From: Hymenobacter sp. GOD-10R
Lineage (GTDB): Bacteria > Bacteroidota > Bacteroidia > Cytophagales > Hymenobacteraceae
Assembly: GCF_035609205.1 (NCBI RefSeq)
Contig: NZ_CP141184.1
Coordinates: 5,525,001 to 5,589,000, forward strand
DNA length: 64,000 bases
Direction of reading: 5' to 3'
Under the pieces are notes generated by a model. It was not told where the DNA came from, made no database searches, and saw only the letters and a program-made list of their open reading frames with translations. Shown piece by piece: positions 52,498-60,291 of this stretch; positions within the stretch are counted from its first letter, which is position 1; each line of letters opens with the position of its first letter. Both the position numbers and the translations under genes were made by a program.

Positions 52498-54591
52498 ATG
52501 AGTTTTTTTAATACCAAGATTGAGAATTTGCGGGGGGTAGGCACGCAACGTGCTCAGCTCTTGCAGAAGGAGCTAGAAATTTTCACTTACGGCGACCTTA
52601 TTCAGCGCTACCCCTTTCGCTACCTCGACCGTACTCAGTTTTATAACATCGTCGACCTGCACGACGACTTGCCTTATGTGCAAGTGAAAGGCATTTTGCG
52701 CGGACGCGAAATATTGGGCGAAGGCCCTAAACAACGCCTTGTGGCGAAAGTAGCGGATGCGAGTGGTGAACTAGAACTTGTGTGGTTCAAAGGAGTAAAG
52801 TGGCTTCAAAACATCGTTAAAAACCATCAAGAGTACATCGTTTTTGGTAAGCCAACTTTCTTCAACGGCAAGCCACAGATGTCGCACCCAGAGCTGGAGG
52901 AAGTAACCGAAGCCAAAGCAGGCCAGAGCTTTCTACAGCCTGTTTATAACACCACCGAAAAGCTAAAGAACTATCATCGCGTTGATAGCAAAGCTATTAT
53001 GCGCATGGTGGCCGACTTGCTTAAGCTTGCTGTTCCGCACATCCAGGAATCGTTGTCGCCGGAACTGGTGCGGCACTATGGGCTGATGAGTAAGGCGGAT
53101 GCACTTCAGCAAATACACTTTCCGCAAAGTACCGAGCTGCTGCAGGCAGCTCGATTTCGGCTTAAGTTTGAGGAGCTATTTTACGTTCAGCTTAAGCTGC
53201 TACGCCAGAAAACGCAGCGCAAAGTGACGTTAGCTGGGCAAATTTTCAGGGAGGTTCCTTCTCTTGTAGACTTCTACAAGAACCACTTAACCTTTGACCT
53301 GACTGGTGCTCAAAAGCGGGTTATCCACGACATCTACAAAGATTTTTGCTCGGGCAAGCAGATGAACCGGCTGCTGCAGGGTGATGTGGGCTCGGGTAAA
53401 ACGATTGTGGCATTTATTTCTATGTTAATGGCCGCCGACAACGGTGCTCAAAGCTGCTTGATGGCCCCCACCGAGATTTTGGCCGATCAGCACTACGTTG
53501 GCTTAAAGCAGTACGCTGATCAGCTCGGCATCAAGCTAGGCAAGCTTACTGGCTCTTCACGCACGAGTGAGCGACGCGTGTTGCACGAGCAGTTGCGGAG
53601 CGGAGAAATGCACATGCTGGTAGGCACACACGCCCTACTCGAAGATGTGGTGCAGTTCCGCAACCTAGGTCTGACCATCATGGATGAGCAGCACCGTTTT
53701 GGCGTAGCGCAACGATCGAAGCTTTGGCAGAAGAACCCCAGTATCATTCCGCACGTGTTGGTCATGACGGCCACGCCCATTCCGCGTACGCTGGCCATGA
53801 CGCTGTATGGCGACCTCGACGTGTCTGTAATTGATGAGCTACCGGCGGGTCGTAAACCCATCGTGACGGTACATCGGTACGATGCTAACCGCTTGAAAGT
53901 GTTTCAGTTTTTGCGTGACCAAATCAACCTAGGCCGGCAAGTATACATTGTGTACCCGCTCATCGAAGAGAGCGAGACAATGGATTACAAAGACCTCACG
54001 GACGGCTATGAAAGTGTAGCACGAGCCTTTCCCGAGTTTCAGATCAGCGTCGTGCACGGCCGTATGCGGGCGGAGGAAAAGGACTTTGAAATGCAACGCT
54101 TTTTGAAGCGAGAGACGCAGATCATGGTTGCTACTACCGTAATCGAAGTAGGCGTCAACGTCCCGAATGCATCGGTGATGGTTATTGAAAGCGCGGAGCG
54201 GTTCGGTCTTTCTCAGCTGCATCAGCTACGGGGCCGGGTCGGCCGTGGTGCTGAGCAGAGCTATTGTATTCTGATGACCGGCTACAAGCTGAGTAAAGAC
54301 AGTCGTATCCGCCTCGAAACCATGGTGCGAACCAACAACGGCTTTGAAATTGCCGACATTGATTTGAAGCTACGTGGCCCTGGCGACCTGATGGGCACTC
54401 AGCAGAGTGGTGTGCTAGACCTACTTATTGCCGACTTAGCCAAAGATGGACGCATCCTGAGCGAGTCGAGAGCAGCTGCCCAACAGCTGCTAGATGATGA
54501 TCCGGATCTGGCCAAACCAGAGAATTTTAACATCCGGAGGCACATAGAATCACTACCTGCAACAGCCGTAAACTGGAGCCGCATCAGCTAA
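52498..54591 (+). CDS. recG: ATP-dependent DNA helicase RecG
   Basis: This 697-residue branch-migration helicase has the N-terminal wedge (L-R-G-V-G near residue 15, then an OB fold), Walker A G-D-V-G-S-G-K-T, the D-E-Q-H box (M-D-E-Q-H-R-F-G), T-A-T-P-I-P-R-T, and the helicase C motifs Q-L-R-G-R-V-G-R-G plus the RecG-specific L-R-G-P-G-D-L-M-G-T-Q-Q-S-G. The ATG at 52498 is chosen; a TTG five codons upstream is possible. It stalls and restarts replication forks. Confidence 0.98.
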   Translation: MSFFNTKIENLRGVGTQRAQLLQKELEIFTYGDLIQRYPFRYLDRTQFYNIVDLHDDLPYVQVKGILRGREILGEGPKQRLVAKVADASGELELVWFKGVKWLQNIVKNHQEYIVFGKPTFFNGKPQMSHPELEEVTEAKAGQSFLQPVYNTTEKLKNYHRVDSKAIMRMVADLLKLAVPHIQESLSPELVRHYGLMSKADALQQIHFPQSTELLQAARFRLKFEELFYVQLKLLRQKTQRKVTLAGQIFREVPSLVDFYKNHLTFDLTGAQKRVIHDIYKDFCSGKQMNRLLQGDVGSGKTIVAFISMLMAADNGAQSCLMAPTEILADQHYVGLKQYADQLGIKLGKLTGSSRTSERRVLHEQLRSGEMHMLVGTHALLEDVVQFRNLGLTIMDEQHRFGVAQRSKLWQKNPSIIPHVLVMTATPIPRTLAMTLYGDLDVSVIDELPAGRKPIVTVHRYDANRLKVFQFLRDQINLGRQVYIVYPLIEESETMDYKDLTDGYESVARAFPEFQISVVHGRMRAEEKDFEMQRFLKRETQIMVATTVIEVGVNVPNASVMVIESAERFGLSQLHQLRGRVGRGAEQSYCILMTGYKLSKDSRIRLETMVRTNNGFEIADIDLKLRGPGDLMGTQQSGVLDLLIADLAKDGRILSESRAAAQQLLDDDPDLAKPENFNIRRHIESLPATAVNWSRIS

Positions 54592-54617
54592 ATTTTAGTT
54601 TGCGGCTACCATAAAAA

Positions 54618-54636
54618 AAGCGACTATAAGTCGCTT
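54618..54636 (-). terminator. Terminator of the small 54635-54868 gene
   Basis: AAGCGACT pairs with AGTCGCTT around ATA. The A-run before it (54613-54619) becomes a U-run on the minus strand, so it supports transcription of the small gene. Confidence 0.65.
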
Positions 54637-54868
54637 ACTCAAACTGAACTTGCTGCTCTAACTTGTCATTGGTACGCCAAAACTGCTCGGAGCTAACAGG
54701 TGCTATTGGCAGTGACACCTGGCGCGTGAAGAAAGATCTGGTTGGCATTAACAAAGAAGTATTACGGTGTAACAGCTTTGCAGTATCCCGGGCAATAACG
54801 GACTGCTTGGTGAGCTTACCGACGATAATAAGCGCGAAAAGCAGAGCAAAACGAAGTAACGATTTCAT
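54635..54868 (-). CDS. Small secreted protein of unknown function
   Basis: This 77-residue frame starts with ATG and a credible signal peptide (about 1-17) and ends within a properly oriented terminator. The remaining 60 residues have no recognised domain. The signal peptide and terminator favour a real gene, but there is no homology evidence. Confidence 0.5.
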   Translation of the reverse strand: MKSLLRFALLFALIIVGKLTKQSVIARDTAKLLHRNTSLLMPTRSFFTRQVSLPIAPVSSEQFWRTNDKLEQQVQFE

Positions 54869-55271
54869 AATTCTTAACTACTTGGATTATGCCTATAGCG
54901 GGGCAAAGTTAAGGCCAAAGTGTTGAACTACATAATAAGTAGGCAGAAGAGTTAGAAAATCAACACGTTGCCAATATCTCATCCGTAAGCTCAACATTTC
55001 GTACCCAAGGCTGTACACAGCAACTCTGTGTAAAAAACCTAGATTTTATAAATTTCGCCAGATTTATCACCACTCTCCTACCTACCGCTAAGGTAAAGGC
55101 TTTGTCTCTGACGGATCGTTGTGTTGGTATTAAGGAAATGTAAATAAATAAGCATCTCCTAATATACCCGTTCAAACGACGCATTTTACGATGGAAGATT
55201 AGGTTTGGTTGTTGCCTTTGGCAAAGTTTTTTCGCTTTTACTTAAACTGTTTCACTTAACTGATTATTGTT
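54869..55271. other. Spacer upstream of the beta-propeller-like gene
   Basis: This 403-base AT-rich stretch holds no supported gene; a 74-codon minus-strand frame at 54960-55184 has no coding features. Promoters of the two divergent flanking genes are expected here but not identified. Confidence 0.5.
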
Positions 55272-56717
55272 GTGCGGGTTACCATTCTTCTACTTAGCTA
55301 CCTTTTATGCCTCAATTTAGTATCCGGCACAGCACAGGCGCAGAAAGTAAAATCTGTTCCGTTTAGCTACTTACCCGAGCGGTCAGATGATCGTTATAAC
55401 CAGCGTGTACCGCAGAAAACATTGTCCCTTGCCGGTGGCAGCTTCCTGATATTGGCGCACAAGTCAGCTACTGAATACGCCGTCGAACGCTACAGCGCTG
55501 ATTTACAAAAAACCTGGTCGGCTACAGTGCCGGTCTCAGATGCCGAGCGTATCGATGGCTTCGCGTGCGGTACTCGGCAGGCGCTCGTTGTTATTTATAG
55601 CAAAACGAATGCATCCCAGACCTTATCGGCGCAGGCAATTGACCTAGCTACTGGACAGAAAGCACCACTCAAAAAGCTCGTGGAAACAGGAGCCCGCGAC
55701 CGGCATCCGGGAGTGGCTTTTTCGCCCAACGGCACGAAGCTGGTAGCCTGGAGCTATGCAACCCGCGAGGAGCAGATTCGCGCTATCACAGCAAGTGTGT
55801 ATGACGAGCAGCTTGCCAAGCTCAAAGACCGCACCTACGACTTCCACGACCTAGGCTCCTTCTTCTCCCCTACCGTTTCGCTGGGCAATGATGGCACACA
55901 ATACGTCACTATTATCAGTGATGAGATGAAGAAGCTTAGTGTGCGTCGCTACCGCAATGACAATCAAGATGTAAAAGTAATGTCGGTAGCTGTAGGCGGT
56001 AGCTTCGGAGGTAAGGCCATCACGGTATTTGATACCAAAATTTCGACGCAGGCGGATAACAATTTGTATGTCGCTGCTATTTGCACCGAGCGCCTAACAG
56101 GTCAGTATTACAGCTTGAAACTGGTGAAGTTTGACTTTAATGGCGAGGGCACTATGAAGTTTGCGGATGAGTTCCGGTTTACACCCGAGTACCTAGCTGA
56201 AGTAAACAAAGCAACCCAGGGTAGTAGCAAGCGCTTAGAAGACATTTATCTCTCTGACATACTGCTCACTGAAGAAAAGCAACTTGTACTCGTGGCGGAG
56301 AAGAAATACGAGGAAGGTGGCGACGAGTCACCTGTCCGGACTAAGGAACTGCACCTGTTTGGCTACAACGAATTCGAAGCTCCTACCTGGCACACCATCA
56401 TTGCCAAAGACCAAGTAGCACCGCCAGCGGAGTCATTTGCAGGTATTGGCTATAAAGCCACCGTATTTGGTCCCAACGTTCAGCTTTTGACGCAAGAAAA
56501 GATCAAGGGCAAGTCGGACTTATATGTGCGCTCGGTGAATGCCCAGACCGGTGTTGTACAGCCCGCGAAAGGTCTCGGATTAAAAGTGGCAAGTGACCAG
56601 CAGCTAGCTTACGTCAAAGACTTTACGGCGTGGCTCGATGCGCAAACACTTATCGGTGTAAGCCGTCCTAGTAAGAAGTCGGCTGCCCTAATGTTGAATA
56701 AGATTGTGTTAAAGTAA
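55272..56717 (+). CDS. Secreted beta-propeller-like protein of unknown function
   Basis: This 481-residue protein has a signal peptide (about 1-24, ending A-Q-A-Q). The body shows repeated short beta strands with W-S, S-P-N-G-T-K and Y-D-E-x motifs (e.g. V-A-F-S-P-N-G-T-K-L-V-A-W), as in seven-bladed propellers; no catalytic residue or C-terminal sorting domain was seen. The start is GTG at 55272, which is needed for the signal peptide. Many Bacteroidota encode such surface or periplasmic propellers of unknown role. Confidence 0.75.
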   Translation: MRVTILLLSYLLCLNLVSGTAQAQKVKSVPFSYLPERSDDRYNQRVPQKTLSLAGGSFLILAHKSATEYAVERYSADLQKTWSATVPVSDAERIDGFACGTRQALVVIYSKTNASQTLSAQAIDLATGQKAPLKKLVETGARDRHPGVAFSPNGTKLVAWSYATREEQIRAITASVYDEQLAKLKDRTYDFHDLGSFFSPTVSLGNDGTQYVTIISDEMKKLSVRRYRNDNQDVKVMSVAVGGSFGGKAITVFDTKISTQADNNLYVAAICTERLTGQYYSLKLVKFDFNGEGTMKFADEFRFTPEYLAEVNKATQGSSKRLEDIYLSDILLTEEKQLVLVAEKKYEEGGDESPVRTKELHLFGYNEFEAPTWHTIIAKDQVAPPAESFAGIGYKATVFGPNVQLLTQEKIKGKSDLYVRSVNAQTGVVQPAKGLGLKVASDQQLAYVKDFTAWLDAQTLIGVSRPSKKSAALMLNKIVLK

Positions 56718-56739
56718 TCAAGTTTGCCCTACTACAGAA

Positions 56740-56780
56740 TACAAAAAGGCCGCTCCTAAGTCAGGAGTGGCCTTTTTGTA
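56740..56780. terminator. Bidirectional terminator, propeller gene and acyl-CoA dehydrogenase
   Basis: TACAAAAAGGCCGCTCCT pairs with AGGAGTGGCCTTTTTGTA with one mismatch around AAGTC. Confidence 0.85.
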
Positions 56781-56803
56781 TTTAGTTGAGTACCTAGGCT
56801 AGC

Positions 56804-58594
56804 TTAGTATACGTACTCGTTTGCCTCGATCATAGCAGACGCAATGCGACGGCGTGCTTCTTTGGCATTGAACAGCTCGGCTTTGGTAAAGCGCTTCAAG
56901 CCTAGAGCTAACAGGCGCTGCTCATCTCCTTCGGTCATGGAGGCAATGGCGTCTTTGCCAAACTTATTCACCAAATCGACGGCGTCAGACAAGTACACAC
57001 GAGCAATATCGATCTGGTTCGCCAGTGCTTCCTCGCCTTTTTCGCCAGCTTCTTTCTCCACACGGAGCACGGTGCTTTCGGCAGTATATACCTTGATAGC
57101 CATGTCGGCGATGTTCATCAGCACTTCCTGCTCTTTAGCCAACGAGTTCATGTACTTCTGAACGGCTGTGCTGGCTACCATCAGGATAGCTTTCTTAAGG
57201 TTCTTGATAGTTTTGTGCTCGGTGGCAAACAGTCCAGTAGGCTCTTCGGCGCCAAAGTCTGGAATAGCCATTAGTTCTTGCTGCACGGCTTGAGCAGGAC
57301 CCATCAGATCTAGCTCACCTTTCAGACCCTTTTTCAAGATCATATCGACGGCTAGCATTCGGTTGATCTCGTTGGTGCCTTCGAAGATGCGGTTGATACG
57401 CGAGTCGCGGTAAGCGCGGTCCATTGGGTAATCGGCCGAGAAGCCGTATCCACCAAAAATCTGCACGCCTTCATCTACCACGAAGTCAAGCACTTCAGAG
57501 CCTTCTACCTTCAACATAGCGCACTCAACGGCAAACTCGCGGGCGGCACCTAGCAGCGCTTCGCTGTGACTCTTGCCTTGGGCGAGCAGCTCTTGCTCCA
57601 TACGGTGAATGTCCATGCCAGCGCGGTAGATAGCTGACTCGACTGCATACGTGCGGATGGCCTGCTCAGCTAACTTGTGGCGAATAGCGCCGAACTTGGA
57701 AATCGGCAACTTGAACTGCACTCGCTCATTGGCATACTTCACGCTAGTAGTTACTACGCGCTTCGTAGCACCTAGGCAAGCAGCTGCTAGCTTAATACGG
57801 CCAATGTTCAGGATATTGAACGCAATGAGGTGGCCTTTGCCAATCTCACCCAGCACATTTTCCTTTGGCACCTTCACATCAGAAAGGAAGACTTGACGGG
57901 TCGAAGAGCCACGGATACCCATTTTGTGCTCCTCGTTGCCGAAGGACAAACCAGGCGTGTCGCGCTCTACGATGAAGCCGGTGAACTTGTCGCCATCAAC
58001 TTGTGCAAATACGATGAACACATGCGCGAAGCCTGCGTTCGTAATCCACATCTTCTGGCCGTTCAAAACATAGCTCTGGCCGTCCTCGCTTAGCACGGCT
58101 TTGCTACGGGCGCCCAGAGCGTCGGAACCAGAGCCGGGCTCGGTGAGGCAATAGGCCCCGATCCACTCACCAGTCGTTAGCTTCGGAATATACTTTTGCT
58201 TCTGCTCCTCGGTGCCGAAGTACAGAATCGGCAGCATACCGATACCAGTATGAGCCGCGAAAGCTACTGGGAACGAGTGGCCGCCACCCACGCCTTCGGT
58301 CACGAGCAGGGCCGTGTTAAAGTCCATGTCGAAACCGCCGTACTCCGCCGGGATGCTCACGCCGAACAGACCTAGCTCACCAGCTTTTTTCATGAGGTCT
58401 TCCATCAGACCTTCTTCGTGGTTGTCGAGGCGCTCCAGAAGCGGGTTTACCTCGTTGTTCACGAAGTCGAGGCAAGTCTGATACATCAGGCGCTGCTCTT
58501 CGGAGAACTCAGCGGGTGTGAAAACGTCTTGGGCGTCGGTTTCTTTGATGATAAACTCGCCGCCTTTGATGACTGCTTTGTTTGATACTTCCAT
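56804..58594 (-). CDS. Acyl-CoA dehydrogenase, long form
   Basis: This 596-residue flavoprotein catalyses the first beta-oxidation step. The N-terminal and middle domains have the FAD/substrate segments Y-C-L-T-E-P-G-S-G-S-D and W-I-T-N-A-G, and F-E-G-T-N-E-I-N-R lies in the C-terminal helical domain. An extra C-terminal region of about 180 residues resembles that of VLCAD/ACAD9-type enzymes and suggests long-chain substrates. Start is ATG. A terminator separates it from the upstream YggL gene, so it has its own promoter. Confidence 0.95.
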   Translation of the reverse strand: MEVSNKAVIKGGEFIIKETDAQDVFTPAEFSEEQRLMYQTCLDFVNNEVNPLLERLDNHEEGLMEDLMKKAGELGLFGVSIPAEYGGFDMDFNTALLVTEGVGGGHSFPVAFAAHTGIGMLPILYFGTEEQKQKYIPKLTTGEWIGAYCLTEPGSGSDALGARSKAVLSEDGQSYVLNGQKMWITNAGFAHVFIVFAQVDGDKFTGFIVERDTPGLSFGNEEHKMGIRGSSTRQVFLSDVKVPKENVLGEIGKGHLIAFNILNIGRIKLAAACLGATKRVVTTSVKYANERVQFKLPISKFGAIRHKLAEQAIRTYAVESAIYRAGMDIHRMEQELLAQGKSHSEALLGAAREFAVECAMLKVEGSEVLDFVVDEGVQIFGGYGFSADYPMDRAYRDSRINRIFEGTNEINRMLAVDMILKKGLKGELDLMGPAQAVQQELMAIPDFGAEEPTGLFATEHKTIKNLKKAILMVASTAVQKYMNSLAKEQEVLMNIADMAIKVYTAESTVLRVEKEAGEKGEEALANQIDIARVYLSDAVDLVNKFGKDAIASMTEGDEQRLLALGLKRFTKAELFNAKEARRRIASAMIEANEYVY

Positions 58595-58674
58595 GGCTGG
58601 GTGAGCGTTGAATATGAAAGGGGAAGAAGGTTCTAATTTACGAAAATTTGTTAGGCTTGCAGCCTATTTTGAGG

Positions 58675-58706
58675 AAAGAAAACCCCGGTTTCGCGGGGTT
58701 TTCTTT
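58675..58706 (-). terminator. Terminator between yggL and the acyl-CoA dehydrogenase
   Basis: AAAGAAAACCCCG pairs with CGGGGTTTTCTTT around GTTTCG, 13 bases each. It ends the MarR-fadN-fadA-yggL unit. Confidence 0.85.
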
Positions 58707-58726
58707 TTGTTGTTCTTTGATTTTAA

Positions 58727-59038
58727 TTACAGTTGGCCTAGCCCGTGGTCTTCGATGCTGACGACCTCGGGTATGTTCTGCAAGAAAGAAGACATTACCT
58801 GACGCTGCGTTTCAGTAGGTGTTTTGTAGTGTCGAGTACCATCGAGAATGAATGAACAACTTTCGGCATTGCCTGCTATAAAGACAAAGAATCTTTGTTC
58901 GTTAGCCAACTCTGAAAATTGCTCCTTTATCTCACTCACTCTAGCTTCACTCAAGCCTAGCTGAAACGTACAGGAGATCCACCATTGTTGGATGTAAAAC
59001 TCACCTAGGTATTTCTTTTTACGCAGTCGTTTTTTCAA
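58727..59038 (-). CDS. yggL: YggL-like ribosome-associated protein
   Basis: This 103-residue protein starts M-K-K-R-L-R-K-K-K-Y-L-G-E-F, the diagnostic start of the YggL (DUF469) family reported to associate with the 50S subunit. The rest has a short alpha/beta pattern but the family's glycine-rich end is replaced by E-D-H-G-L-G-Q-L. The start is TTG at 59038. It follows the thiolase by 30 bases and so appears to belong to the beta-oxidation transcript. Confidence 0.75.
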   Translation of the reverse strand: MKKRLRKKKYLGEFYIQQWWISCTFQLGLSEARVSEIKEQFSELANEQRFFVFIAGNAESCSFILDGTRHYKTPTETQRQVMSSFLQNIPEVVSIEDHGLGQL

Positions 59039-59068
59039 GGCAAGCAGACTGGCTTTACCTACGTTAGA

Positions 59069-60247
59069 TTACTTTAGCAGCTCATAAATACCAGCTACAC
59101 CCTGGCCACCACCTACACAGGCTGTGACCATGCCGTACTTCTGGCCTCGCTCGCGCAGTTCGTCGAATAATTGAATGCTGAGCTTGGCACCCGAGCAACC
59201 CAGCGGGTGACCTAGGGCAATGGCGCCGCCGTTCACGTTGAGCTTATCGGGGTCGATACCTAGCTCGCGTGTTACGGCAATGGATTGAGAAGCAAAAGCT
59301 TCATTCAGCTCGATTAAGTCGATGTCGGCTAGCTGCATGTTGGCTTGCTTCAGCACTTTCGGCACGGCTTTGATTGGCCCCATACCCATGATGCGTGGGT
59401 CTACGCCTTCCGAAGCATAGGCTACCATACGGGCAATTGGCTCCAGATTTAGCTCCTTTACCATACGCTCCGACATTACGAGCACGAATGCGGCACCGTC
59501 GGAGGTTTGAGAAGAGTTGCCAGCTGTAACCGTGCCGTTGGCTGCGAACACAGGCTTGAGGCGTGCCAAGGCCTCCATGGAGGTATCAGCGCGTGGGCCC
59601 TCGTCGGTGTCTACCACGAACGAACGGGTTTTCTTCTTGCCTGTAGCCTGATCGACGTAGGTTTCATCTACCGTAATCGGCAGAATCTGCTTCTTGAACT
59701 TGCCTTCCTTGATGGCCTTAATGGCTTTCTGGTGCGAGTTGTAAGAGAATTCGTCCTGGTCCTGACGCGAAATCTTGTAGTCATTTGCCACCGCTTCAGC
59801 TGTCAAGCCCATGCCGATGTAGTAATCAGGATGCAGTTGAGCTAGCTTGTAGTTCGGAACCGTTTTCCAGCCAACGGTGGGCACCATGCTCATGCTTTCA
59901 GTGCCGCCCGCAATAATGCAGTCGGCCATGCCAGCCGTAATCTTGCCGGCCGCCATGGCAATGGTTTCGATGCCCGAGCCGCAATAGCGGTTCACGATCA
60001 GGCCAGGCACGTTGATGGGCAGCGCCAATAGTGAAATCATGCGGCCCATTTGCAAACCTTGCTCGGCCTCGGGTACTGCATTACCGACGATTACATCATC
60101 AATGCGTGCCGGATCTAACTGAGGCACAGAAGCAACCAAGTGCTTAATGACCTCGGCAGCAAGGTCATCGGGACGCGTGAAACGGAAGCCACCGCGGGTT
60201 GCTTTCCCAACCGCTGTGCGGTAGCCAGCTACGATATATGCGTTCAT
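59069..60247 (-). CDS. fadA: Acetyl-CoA C-acyltransferase (beta-ketothiolase)
   Basis: This 392-residue thiolase cleaves 3-ketoacyl-CoA. The nucleophile is C89 in N-R-Y-C-G-S-G, the histidine is in G-H-P-L-G-C-S-G-A-K and the second cysteine in T-A-C-V-G-G-G-Q-G. Length and ATG are standard. It lies 44 bases after the FadN-type gene and with it carries out the last steps of beta-oxidation. Confidence 0.97.
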   Translation of the reverse strand: MNAYIVAGYRTAVGKATRGGFRFTRPDDLAAEVIKHLVASVPQLDPARIDDVIVGNAVPEAEQGLQMGRMISLLALPINVPGLIVNRYCGSGIETIAMAAGKITAGMADCIIAGGTESMSMVPTVGWKTVPNYKLAQLHPDYYIGMGLTAEAVANDYKISRQDQDEFSYNSHQKAIKAIKEGKFKKQILPITVDETYVDQATGKKKTRSFVVDTDEGPRADTSMEALARLKPVFAANGTVTAGNSSQTSDGAAFVLVMSERMVKELNLEPIARMVAYASEGVDPRIMGMGPIKAVPKVLKQANMQLADIDLIELNEAFASQSIAVTRELGIDPDKLNVNGGAIALGHPLGCSGAKLSIQLFDELRERGQKYGMVTACVGGGQGVAGIYELLK

Positions 60248-60291
60248 GTTTTTAGTCTTGAAGAAAGTAGAGAATCAGAGCTAGCCTAGCG

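Noticed and set aside
54960..55184. 74-codon minus-strand frame
   Set aside because: No signal, domain or terminator; composition is that of intergenic DNA.
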